The translations under genes and the position numbers were made by a program. Below are positions 1-7,492 of a stretch of 7,732 nt of DNA, one piece after another. The notes below the pieces were generated by a model. The model had not been told where the DNA came from and made no database searches. It saw only the letters and a list, made by a program, of their open reading frames with translations. Each line of letters begins with the position of its first letter. The first letter of the stretch is position 1. The stretch comes from an uncultured Clostridia bacterium. Lineage in GTDB: Bacteria; Bacillota; Clostridia; Christensenellales; UBA1242. Location of the stretch: NCBI GenBank assembly GCA_947630075.1, contig CANRGF010000046.1:1-7732 (forward strand), read 5' to 3'.

Positions 1-36
1 GCCTAGGTGGATAACAACTGAATAAGGAGTTAATGA
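1..36 (+). promoter_or_regulatory. Upstream spacer with rpoB ribosome-binding site
   Basis: AAGGAG at 24-29 is a strong Shine-Dalgarno site. Two overlapping ATGs follow, at 33 and 37. Only the one at 37 has a proper 7-base spacer and opens the long rpoB frame; the ATG at 33 is 3 bases from the site and its frame closes after 17 codons. All three forward frames contain a stop within 1-33, so any upstream gene ends at or before this stretch. In this operon rplL commonly precedes rpoB, but too little is visible to name a gene. No promoter or attenuator can be called here. Confidence 0.8.
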
Positions 37-3000
37 ATGAATTCAAACACACTCAACATAAAAAAGGTAAAACGCGGCCGTGCTGAAAGAATGAGTTTTG
101 CTAAAATTGAAGTGCCATACACAATGCCAGACCTTTTAAACATTCAAAAGGATTCTTACAATAGTTTTATTGATGAGGGCATTGGGGAGATATTGAGTGA
201 ATTTAACCCTATTGTTGACTACTCAAACAAGGCTGAGTTGTCTTTTTTGAGTTATTCTATAGACAAAAACCCCAAATACTCATGGTCGGAGTGCAAACTA
301 AAGCAAACTAGCTACACAGTACCTTTAAAGGTTAATGTCCGCTTGCTTGTGAAAGAAACCGGTCAGATTATGGACCAAGAAGTGTTTATGGGTGATATTC
401 CGTTCATGTCTAAGGACGGTGGCTTTATTTGCAACGGCGTTGAAAGGGTTGTGCTCAACCAGATGATTAAAGCGCCAGGTGTCATCTTCGAGGGAGAGAT
501 GAACAAATATGGCAGAATGGACTATTCTGGCTCTATCCAACCAAGTTATGGCATGTGGGTGCAAACCGAGCAAGTTAGCGGCGATTGCCTAAGAATGAAT
601 GTTGACCGTAGGTTCAAAATGAGTTTGGGCATTTTGCCAAAATGCTTTGGCTACACAAATGAGGACATGTATGAAATTTTCGGGCGCCATCCTTTCTTGG
701 TGAACACTCTTGAAAAAGAGCCTCAAAACACGCAAGAGGATGCGCTGATTGAATTCGGCAGAAAAACTAGACCGGGCGAAATCCCTAATCCGGACAACAC
801 TTTGGCTTATATTAACGACCGCTTCTTTAACCCTCAGCACTACAATTTTGAAAAAGTGGGTAGATTTAAGGTTAATAAGAAATTGTCTATTGCAAATAGA
901 ATTGTTGACCAAGTGGCAGCTAGCGACATAAAGCAGGGCAAGAAGATTTTTGCTCATGCGGGCGAAGTTATCAGTTTTGAAAAGGCTTGGGCAATCCAAA
1001 ATGCCGGCATAAACGAAGTGGAAGTTTTGGTTAATGACAAAGTTGTTCGCGTGGTTGGCAATAAGCGTGTAGATTTTAAAACCTATACTAAATTAGACCC
1101 AGAAGAGTTTGGCATAACCGAGTTGGTTTATCTGCCACTTTTGCAGCAAATCATGAAGGATAGCAAGGATGAAAAATCTTTAAAAGCCGCTATCAAAGAA
1201 AACGCAAGGAAGTTGGAAGATTTCCAAATCACTCTAGATGATATTATGGCAACAATCGGCTATCACCTAAATTTAATTGATGGTTTGGGCGAAACTGATG
1301 AAATTGATAACCTTTCAATGCGCCGTGTGGCAACCAGTGGCGAATTGCTTCGCGATGAATTTAGGCGCGGTATGAACAAACTTCAAGCCCAAGTGCGCGA
1401 AACAATGCAAAGCCGTGATTTGTCTGAGGTTACTCCTAGCCAAATCGTAAACGCAAGGCAAATAAACAAAGCTTTTAAAGAATTTATGGCAACTAGCCAA
1501 TTAAGCCAATTAATGGACCAAATTAATCCAGCAGCAAGCCTAAGGCATAAGCGTAGGTTATCATCTGCCGGCCCGGGCGGTGTAAGGCGTGAGCGTGCCA
1601 CCGTTGAAGTGCGTGATATCAACCCTTCACATTATGGCAGAATTTGCGTGGTTGAAACGCCAGAAGGTCAGCAAATCGGTTTGATGACTTCGGTGGCTTC
1701 TTATGCGCGCATTAATAGATATGGATTTATTGAAACTCCTTATAGAAAAGTTGACCCTAAAACTAGGAAAGTTACAGACGACATCGTGTTCTTAATGGCA
1801 GATGAAGAGCGTGGGCACTACATTGCTCAGGCAACCATCCCGCAAAAGGACAAAGTGATTTTAGACGGATATGTTGATTGCCGCCACAATGGTCAAACTG
1901 AGCATGTTGATTCTCAGATGATAGACCTTGTTGATTTGAGCCCAAGGCAGTTGTTGTCGGTTGGTGCCGGGCTTATTCCTTTCGTTGAGCACTGCGCGGC
2001 AAACCGTGCCCTAATGGGCGCAAACATGCAATGCCAATCAGTTCCACTAATCAGGGCAGAAGCTCCAATCGTGGGCACAGGCATTGAAAATAAAATTGCA
2101 GTTGATTCTGGCGCATTAATCTTAGCAGAGCAAGATGGTGTGTGCAAATATGTTTCAGCAGACTATATCACTATGGAATATGCTGATGGCAGCGTTGTGA
2201 ACCACAAGTTGCGCAAATTTGAGCGCACAAACGAAAAAGCTTGCTTCAATCAAAAGCCAATCGTCAAAAAGGGCGAAAAAGTCAAGAAAGGCACGGTTTT
2301 GGTTGATGGCGGCTCCACTGAGAATGGCGAACTTGCACTAGGCAAAAATATGACGGTTGCTTTCATGAATTGGGAAGGTTACAATTTCGAGGATGCTATC
2401 CTAGTTAATGAAAGAATAGTGCGAGATGATGCATTCACATCAATCAGCATCCAGCAAGTTAAAACAGAAGCAAGGACAACCAAACTTGGCGATGAAGAAA
2501 TCACGCGCGATATTGCAGGCGTTAGCGAAGATGCTCTTAAAAACCTTGATGAAGACGGCATCGTTCGCATTGGCACAGAGGTCAAAGTTGGCGACATTTT
2601 GGTGGGCAAAGTAACCCCTAAGGGCGAAACTGATTTGACCCCAGAAGAGAGATTATTGAAAGCCATATTTGGTGAAAAAACAAAAGAAGTTAAAAACACC
2701 AGCCTAAAAGTTCAGCACGGTCAGGAAGGTGTGGTTGTTGGCATTGAAATCCTATCAAGAAAGAATAAGGACGAACTTGATGCCGGCGTTAATATGATGG
2801 TTAAAGTGTATATCGCTCAAAAGCGTGTGCTTCAAGTGGGCGATAAACTTGCCGGCCGTTATGGTAATAAAGGCGTTATCTCGGTTGTTTTGCCAGAGTG
2901 CGATATGCCTTATATGCCAAATGGCGAAACGGTAGATATTGTGCTTAACCCACTAGGCATCCCATCTCGTATGAACTTAGGTCAGTTGATGGAAATGCAC

Positions 3001-3705
3001 TTAGGTTGGGCAGCAAAGCACTTAGATTGGAAGGTTGAAAGCCCAGCATTCGATGGTGCTAGCGAAGAAGAAATTAGGCAACTGCTTAAATCAAACAACT
3101 TGCCAGAAGACGGCAAAATGCAATTATATGATGGCCGCACAGGTTTGCCATTTGAAAACAAAACCACTGTGGGCACCATGTATATGTTGAAACTAGACCA
3201 CATGGTTGAAGATAAAATCCACGCGCGTGGTATAGGCACTTATGCACTTATCACTCAGCAGCCACTCGGCGGAAGAAACCAACTCGGCGGTCAGCGTTTC
3301 GGCGAAATGGAAGTGTGGGCACTTGAAGCTTATGGCGCATCAAGATTGTTGCAAGAAATGCTCACAATTAAGTCGGACGATGTGGAAGGGCGTATCAAAA
3401 CGTATGAAGCAATCGTTAAAGGTGAGCCAATCCCAGAGCCTGGCATGCCAGAATCGTTCAAAGTGCTCGTTAAAGAAATGCAAGGCTTGTGCCTAGATGT
3501 CAAGATTTTAACGGCTGATAATCACGAGCTCACCATCAACGAAGTTGGTGAAGAGGGCGAAGAAATTAGGCCAATCGAGGCAGTTAACAAGCCTGTGCTT
3601 GAAGATGTAACTCTCGAATTTGACGATTTGCAGTCGGCTTATGAAAATGACGTCAACCAAACAGCATTTGACGATAGCGATTTGTTTGACGATCTAGACG
3701 AATAA
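37..3705 (+). CDS. rpoB: DNA-directed RNA polymerase subunit beta
   Basis: Beta subunit of the cytoplasmic RNA polymerase core, forming one side of the active-site cleft and the RNA exit path. The protein has 1222 residues, near the Bacillota size and without the long insertions of proteobacterial beta. Visible landmarks: N-terminal lobe/protrusion with NGVERVVLNQ; rifampicin-resistance region at residues 485-511 (TSQLSQLMDQ ... HKRRLSSAGPGG); ETPEG at 540-544; ANRALMGANMQ at 655-665; NWEGYNFEDA at 778-787 with the conserved Glu785-Asp786; GDKLAGRYGNKG at 935-946 with nucleotide-binding Lys937 and Lys945; IPSRMN with Arg978; His1062 matching E. coli His1237; and the GGQRFGEMEVWALEAYGA block that anchors beta-prime. 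Residues 1159-1222 form a strongly acidic tail (22 Asp/Glu, 2 Lys/Arg). The start at 37 is set by AAGGAG at 24-29. Odd: many near-invariant active-centre residues are replaced (Cys653, Ala654, Cys666, Thr522, Gln545, Gln546, Tyr942), while catalytic residues remain. Family assignment is certain. Confidence 0.99.
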   Translation: MNSNTLNIKKVKRGRAERMSFAKIEVPYTMPDLLNIQKDSYNSFIDEGIGEILSEFNPIVDYSNKAELSFLSYSIDKNPKYSWSECKLKQTSYTVPLKVNVRLLVKETGQIMDQEVFMGDIPFMSKDGGFICNGVERVVLNQMIKAPGVIFEGEMNKYGRMDYSGSIQPSYGMWVQTEQVSGDCLRMNVDRRFKMSLGILPKCFGYTNEDMYEIFGRHPFLVNTLEKEPQNTQEDALIEFGRKTRPGEIPNPDNTLAYINDRFFNPQHYNFEKVGRFKVNKKLSIANRIVDQVAASDIKQGKKIFAHAGEVISFEKAWAIQNAGINEVEVLVNDKVVRVVGNKRVDFKTYTKLDPEEFGITELVYLPLLQQIMKDSKDEKSLKAAIKENARKLEDFQITLDDIMATIGYHLNLIDGLGETDEIDNLSMRRVATSGELLRDEFRRGMNKLQAQVRETMQSRDLSEVTPSQIVNARQINKAFKEFMATSQLSQLMDQINPAASLRHKRRLSSAGPGGVRRERATVEVRDINPSHYGRICVVETPEGQQIGLMTSVASYARINRYGFIETPYRKVDPKTRKVTDDIVFLMADEERGHYIAQATIPQKDKVILDGYVDCRHNGQTEHVDSQMIDLVDLSPRQLLSVGAGLIPFVEHCAANRALMGANMQCQSVPLIRAEAPIVGTGIENKIAVDSGALILAEQDGVCKYVSADYITMEYADGSVVNHKLRKFERTNEKACFNQKPIVKKGEKVKKGTVLVDGGSTENGELALGKNMTVAFMNWEGYNFEDAILVNERIVRDDAFTSISIQQVKTEARTTKLGDEEITRDIAGVSEDALKNLDEDGIVRIGTEVKVGDILVGKVTPKGETDLTPEERLLKAIFGEKTKEVKNTSLKVQHGQEGVVVGIEILSRKNKDELDAGVNMMVKVYIAQKRVLQVGDKLAGRYGNKGVISVVLPECDMPYMPNGETVDIVLNPLGIPSRMNLGQLMEMHLGWAAKHLDWKVESPAFDGASEEEIRQLLKSNNLPEDGKMQLYDGRTGLPFENKTTVGTMYMLKLDHMVEDKIHARGIGTYALITQQPLGGRNQLGGQRFGEMEVWALEAYGASRLLQEMLTIKSDDVEGRIKTYEAIVKGEPIPEPGMPESFKVLVKEMQGLCLDVKILTADNHELTINEVGEEGEEIRPIEAVNKPVLEDVTLEFDDLQSAYENDVNQTAFDDSDLFDDLDE

Positions 3706-3717
3706 CTTTAAATCAAA

Positions 3718-3722
3718 AGAGG
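3718..3722 (+). promoter_or_regulatory. Ribosome-binding site of the rpoB-rpoC intergenic ORF
   Basis: AGAGG lies 5 bases before the ATG at 3728, in the 22-base gap after the rpoB stop. Its strength and spacing are comparable to the site before rpoC (AGGAG at 3914-3918, 7-base spacer). It is the main evidence that the 56-codon frame is translated. No promoter or terminator is visible in either gap, so all three genes probably share one transcript. Confidence 0.8.
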
Positions 3723-3727
3723 AAATT

Positions 3728-3898
3728 ATGAATCAGTATAAAGTAAGTTTCACTCACCAAGAAAGGTCATTGTTAGTGAAACGCAACCGCAAAGACATGT
3801 TGGAATTTGATGGTTGTATTGTAAACAAAAAAACCTACGCAGCAATTAAGTCAGTGTTAGGTTCGTTGAAAAAGCAAGAGTACGGCATAACAATTTAG
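3728..3898 (+). CDS. Small basic protein encoded between rpoB and rpoC (unknown, possible RNA polymerase factor)
   Basis: An intact 56-residue frame in the rpoB-rpoC gap, 22 bases after rpoB and 27 before rpoC, with its own ribosome-binding site and a TAG stop. I recognise no named family with confidence. The protein is basic (8 Lys and 3 Arg against 5 Asp/Glu), has one Cys (Cys30), and has no signal peptide or membrane segment. By eye it reads as strand (YKVSF, 4-8), basic linker, strand ending in DMLEFDG (23-29), helix (about 34-50, NKKTYAAIKSVLGSL) and final strand (YGITI). This order and spacing resemble the N-terminal half of the Bacilli epsilon subunit RpoY (YKVFY, then DSLYIEG about 20 residues later, then helix and strand), but identity is low and I compared from memory. 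It is not a broken piece of either neighbour, since both are complete. Co-translation with beta and beta-prime suggests, but does not prove, a role in RNA polymerase assembly or function. That it is a gene is likely; its function is open. Confidence 0.82.
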   Translation: MNQYKVSFTHQERSLLVKRNRKDMLEFDGCIVNKKTYAAIKSVLGSLKKQEYGITI

Positions 3899-3925
3899 AA
3901 TTAACATAAAACTAGGAGAAATTAA

Positions 3926-6900
3926 ATGTTTGAATTAAACAATTTTGACTCTATCCGTGTTGGCATAGCCTCACCTGAGATGATAAGGTCTTGGAGCAGA
4001 GGCGAGGTTACCAAACCAGAAACAATCAACTACCGCACACAAAAACCAGAAAAAGATGGTTTGTTTTGCGAACGCATTTTTGGTCCTAAAAAGGATTGGG
4101 AGTGCCATTGCGGCAAATATAAACGCGTTAGATATAAAGGCGTTGTGTGCGATAAGTGCGGCGTGGAAGTAACTAGAAGCAAGGTTAGGCGTGAGCGTAT
4201 GGGGCACATCGAACTTGCTTGCCCTGTTAGCCACATTTGGTTCTTCAAGGGCGTGCCAAGCAGGCTAGGCATTGTGCTAGATATGAGCCCAAAGCAACTT
4301 GAAGAGGTGCTTTATTATGTTAGTTATGTCGTAACCGACCCTAAAAACACAGAGTTTGCATATAAGCAAGTTATCCGTGATAGGGAATATCGTGAAGCTG
4401 TTGAAAAATATGGTCCTAATGGTTTCCGTGCAGGCATGGGCGCAGAGGCAATCAAAGAGCTTTTAAATGACATCGACCTTGAAAAAGAGCGCGAAGAGCT
4501 CACAAACATTATGCATTCTGCTAAAGGCCAACGCAAACTTAAAGCCACTAAAAAATTGGAAGTTGTTGAAGCCTTTATCAAGTCGGGCAATAAGCCAGCA
4601 TGGATGATTTTGGATGTTATCCCGGTTATCCCACCAGATTTGCGTCCATTAGTTCAAATTGATGGCGGCAAATTTGCAGCGAGCGATTTGAATGACTTAT
4701 ATAGAAGGGTTATCAATAGAAATAACCGCCTTAAAAAGTTAATTGAGTTAGGTGCACCAGAAATCATCATCCGCAACGAAAAGCGTATGCTTCAAGAGAG
4801 TGTGGATGCACTATTTGATAACGGCAAGCGTGGCAGAGCGGTGCAGGGCAGCAGGCAGAGAGATTTGAAGTCCTTAACCGCATCTTTGAAAGGCAAACAT
4901 GGTCGTTTCCGTCAAAACTTGCTCGGCAAGCGTGTTGACTATTCCGGCCGTTCAGTTATCGTGGTTGGCCCAGAATTGAAAATCTATCAGTGTGGTCTTC
5001 CAAAGATGATGGCACTTGAATTGTTCCGTCCATTCATCATTAAAAGATTGTTGGAAATAAATGCAACCAACAATTTAAAGAAAGCCACCCGCATGATTGA
5101 CCAAGAGCGTCCTGTTGTGTATGACATTTTGCAAGAGGTTGTGCAAGGGCACCCTGTGCTATTAAACCGTGCACCTACCCTTCACAAATTGAGCGTGCAA
5201 GCCTTTGAGCCTATCCTAGTGGAAGGCAAGGCAATCCGTTTGCCACCTTTGGCGTGCGGTGGCTTTAATGCGGACTTCGATGGTGACCAAATGAGTATGC
5301 ACGTGCCACTATCAATCGAGGCGCGCACTGAGGCAAGAATGCTTTTGCTCGCTTCAAACAATGTGTTGAAGCCAAGTGATGGTAGCCCAAATATGTTGCC
5401 AAGCCAAGATATGATTTTGGGCAATTATTATCTCACGGCAGATAAGCAAGGTGCAAAGGGTGAAGGCATGAGTTTCGTTTCGTTTGACGAAGCAATGCTT
5501 GCTTATGAAAACGGCGAATTAAGCCTTCAAGCAAAAATTAATGTTAGAAGAACTGCTGAGTTTAATGGCGAGATTATCGCAGGCAGAATTGAAACCACTC
5601 TCGGCAAATTAATATTCAATAGCGTAATTCCGCAAGATTTAGGCTTTGTTGATAGGTCTAAGCGAGAAAACGCTTTAAAGTTGGAGTTAGATAAAGAAAT
5701 CAAGAAAGGCGAATATTCAAAACTTATTGAGAGTTGCTATCGTAAACATGGCACAAACACCACTGTAACTATGATAGACGACATCAAAAACATGGGTTAT
5801 AAATATTCCACACTTGCGAGCGTGTCATTCTCAATTTATGACATTAAAGAAGCTAAAGAAAGAGATAAAATCTTGGAAGAAGCCAATGAGATTGCCAAGC
5901 AAAATGATTCGCTATATATGCAAGGCTTCTTGAGTTATAACGATAAGAGGTCAAAGAACTTCGCAATTTGGGAGAAAACTTCTAATGACCTAGTTAAAGT
6001 TACATCAGACGAAATTCCAAAATTCAATCCGCTTAAAGTTATTCTTGCGTCTGGTGCACGTGGCAATGAGGGTCAATTTAAGCAGTTGAGCGGTATTCTA
6101 GGCAAAATGGATGCAGCCAGCGGTGAATTATCCGATGTGCCAGTTAAATCAAATTATAGGCGCGGTTTGAGTTCTCTTGAATATTATTCAGCCGCTCGTG
6201 GTAGCCGTAAGCAGTTGATGGACACAGCGTTAAAAACTGCCGATTCTGGTTACTTAACTCGTAGGCTTGTTGATATTGCCCAAGATGTAACTGTAACGGA
6301 AGAAGACTGCTTTGCAGCACTTGGCGAGGGCGTTAAAGGCATTGAAGTAACTGAAATTAAGCAAAATGGCACAGTTGTTGAAAGTCTTGAAAACCGCATA
6401 GTTGGTCGCTTCACTGCAGAGAGAATTATCAATCCTAAAACCAAGAAAGAAATCATTGGTGAAGACCAATTCATCACCAACGAAATTGCAAAAGAAATTG
6501 TTAATGCCGGCATAGAGAAGGTGAACATTCGAAGCAACTTAACCTGCAAAGCCAAGATGGGCGTTTGCGCTAAGTGTTATGGAAGAGATATGTCCACCAA
6601 TGATATTGTCCATGTTGGCGAGGCTGTCGGCGTAATTGCAGCTCAATCAATCGGTGAGCCAGGCACACAGCTCGTGCTACGAACCTTCCACAGCGGTGGT
6701 TCTGCATCGCTCGATATCACCTCAGGTTTGCCTCGTGTTGAAGAAATCTTCGAAGCACGCAACCCTAAGGGTGCAGCAGTGATGTGCGACATTGGCGGCA
6801 AAGTAACTATTAATCAAATAGATAAGCGATATGAAGTAGTTATTAAAGGGACAACGGAAGAGAGCTACATCCTGCCATTTGGCTCAACACTTAAAGTTAA

Positions 6901-7492
6901 AAATGGCGATGTGGTAACTCCGGGCACAGCACTCACAGAAGGTCCATTAAATCCAAGAGATGTGCTTCGCACTCGCGGTGTGAAAGCCGTGCAAGAATAT
7001 TTGCTCAACGAAGTGCTTGAAGTGTATAAATCACAGATGGTTTCAATCAATGCAAAGCACCTTGAAATTATCATCAGGCAGATGCTCAAAAAGGTTAAAA
7101 TTGAAAATTCTGGCGACACAGACTTGCTTCCGGGCGACATTGTGGATAATAGGCGCTTTGAAGAAGCCAACACAAAAGCATTGCAAGAGGGCGGCGTGCC
7201 TGCCACTGCAAAACGCGAACTTCAAGGCATCACAAAGGCCAGCCTAACCACAGAGAGTTTCTTGTCTGCTGCATCATTCCAAGAGAGCAGCAATGTGCTC
7301 ACAGAGGCAGCATTGAAAGGCAAAGTTGACCACCTAGTTGGCTTGAAAGAAAACATAATCATAGGTAAGATGATCCCAGCCGGCACAGGTGCTCCAATTT
7401 ATAGAAATATCCTTCCAAAACTGATGAAAGATGAAAACGAAATTCAAAATCAAAACTTCAACATCAAGTTTGAAGATGTGGATGAAGATTAA
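3926..7492 (+). CDS. rpoC: DNA-directed RNA polymerase subunit beta-prime
   Basis: Beta-prime subunit of RNA polymerase: the clamp, catalytic magnesium site, bridge helix and trigger loop. It has 1188 residues, typical of Bacillota, with no large trigger-loop insertion. Landmarks in order: zinc-binding site 1 (Cys60, Cys62, Cys75, Cys78); clamp helices that bind sigma (YRRVINRNNRLKKL ... NEKRMLQESVDAL); GKHGRFRQNLLGKRVDYSGR; LLNRAPTLH; catalytic NADFDGDQM at 448-456 with Asp450, Asp452 and Asp454; GARG at 710-713 followed by the F-loop; bridge helix from about 759 (DTALKTADSGYLTRRL); zinc site 2 (Cys795, Cys874, Cys881, Cys884); trigger loop with Arg919 and His922; and C-terminal GITKASLTTESFLSAASFQE and GLKENIIIGKMIPAGTG. 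AGGAG at 3914-3918 fixes the start. It follows the 56-codon gene by 27 bases and ends the operon at a terminator. Odd: Leu725 and Lys727 (F-loop), Arg758, Gln763 and Met765 (bridge-helix start), and Val917 and Leu918 (trigger loop) replace residues that are nearly fixed in bacteria. Family assignment is certain. Confidence 0.99.
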   Translation: MFELNNFDSIRVGIASPEMIRSWSRGEVTKPETINYRTQKPEKDGLFCERIFGPKKDWECHCGKYKRVRYKGVVCDKCGVEVTRSKVRRERMGHIELACPVSHIWFFKGVPSRLGIVLDMSPKQLEEVLYYVSYVVTDPKNTEFAYKQVIRDREYREAVEKYGPNGFRAGMGAEAIKELLNDIDLEKEREELTNIMHSAKGQRKLKATKKLEVVEAFIKSGNKPAWMILDVIPVIPPDLRPLVQIDGGKFAASDLNDLYRRVINRNNRLKKLIELGAPEIIIRNEKRMLQESVDALFDNGKRGRAVQGSRQRDLKSLTASLKGKHGRFRQNLLGKRVDYSGRSVIVVGPELKIYQCGLPKMMALELFRPFIIKRLLEINATNNLKKATRMIDQERPVVYDILQEVVQGHPVLLNRAPTLHKLSVQAFEPILVEGKAIRLPPLACGGFNADFDGDQMSMHVPLSIEARTEARMLLLASNNVLKPSDGSPNMLPSQDMILGNYYLTADKQGAKGEGMSFVSFDEAMLAYENGELSLQAKINVRRTAEFNGEIIAGRIETTLGKLIFNSVIPQDLGFVDRSKRENALKLELDKEIKKGEYSKLIESCYRKHGTNTTVTMIDDIKNMGYKYSTLASVSFSIYDIKEAKERDKILEEANEIAKQNDSLYMQGFLSYNDKRSKNFAIWEKTSNDLVKVTSDEIPKFNPLKVILASGARGNEGQFKQLSGILGKMDAASGELSDVPVKSNYRRGLSSLEYYSAARGSRKQLMDTALKTADSGYLTRRLVDIAQDVTVTEEDCFAALGEGVKGIEVTEIKQNGTVVESLENRIVGRFTAERIINPKTKKEIIGEDQFITNEIAKEIVNAGIEKVNIRSNLTCKAKMGVCAKCYGRDMSTNDIVHVGEAVGVIAAQSIGEPGTQLVLRTFHSGGSASLDITSGLPRVEEIFEARNPKGAAVMCDIGGKVTINQIDKRYEVVIKGTTEESYILPFGSTLKVKNGDVVTPGTALTEGPLNPRDVLRTRGVKAVQEYLLNEVLEVYKSQMVSINAKHLEIIIRQMLKKVKIENSGDTDLLPGDIVDNRRFEEANTKALQEGGVPATAKRELQGITKASLTTESFLSAASFQESSNVLTEAALKGKVDHLVGLKENIIIGKMIPAGTGAPIYRNILPKLMKDENEIQNQNFNIKFEDVDED

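Noticed and set aside
33..86. Alternative ATG at 33 opening a 17-codon frame overlapping the rpoB start
   Set aside because: It is only 3 bases from the Shine-Dalgarno site and gives a short unrecognisable peptide; the ATG at 37 is better spaced and opens rpoB.
589..999. 136-codon open frame on the minus strand inside rpoB, and similar antisense frames elsewhere in rpoB and rpoC
   Set aside because: They lie wholly opposite conserved polymerase sequence, lack recognisable domains, and are explained by codon bias of the real genes.
60..3702. Alternative genetic code (UGA as Trp), considered because of A/T-rich spacers as in Mollicutes
   Set aside because: Trp positions in both large proteins use TGG and no in-frame TGA occurs.
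3728..3898. The small intergenic frame as a split-off fragment of beta or beta-prime
   Set aside because: Beta keeps its C-terminal GMPESFKVL block plus tail, beta-prime starts with its normal N-terminus, and the small protein matches neither.
3899..3925. Possible internal promoter or terminator before rpoC
   Set aside because: The 27 bases hold only a Shine-Dalgarno site; no hairpin or hexamer pair is visible.
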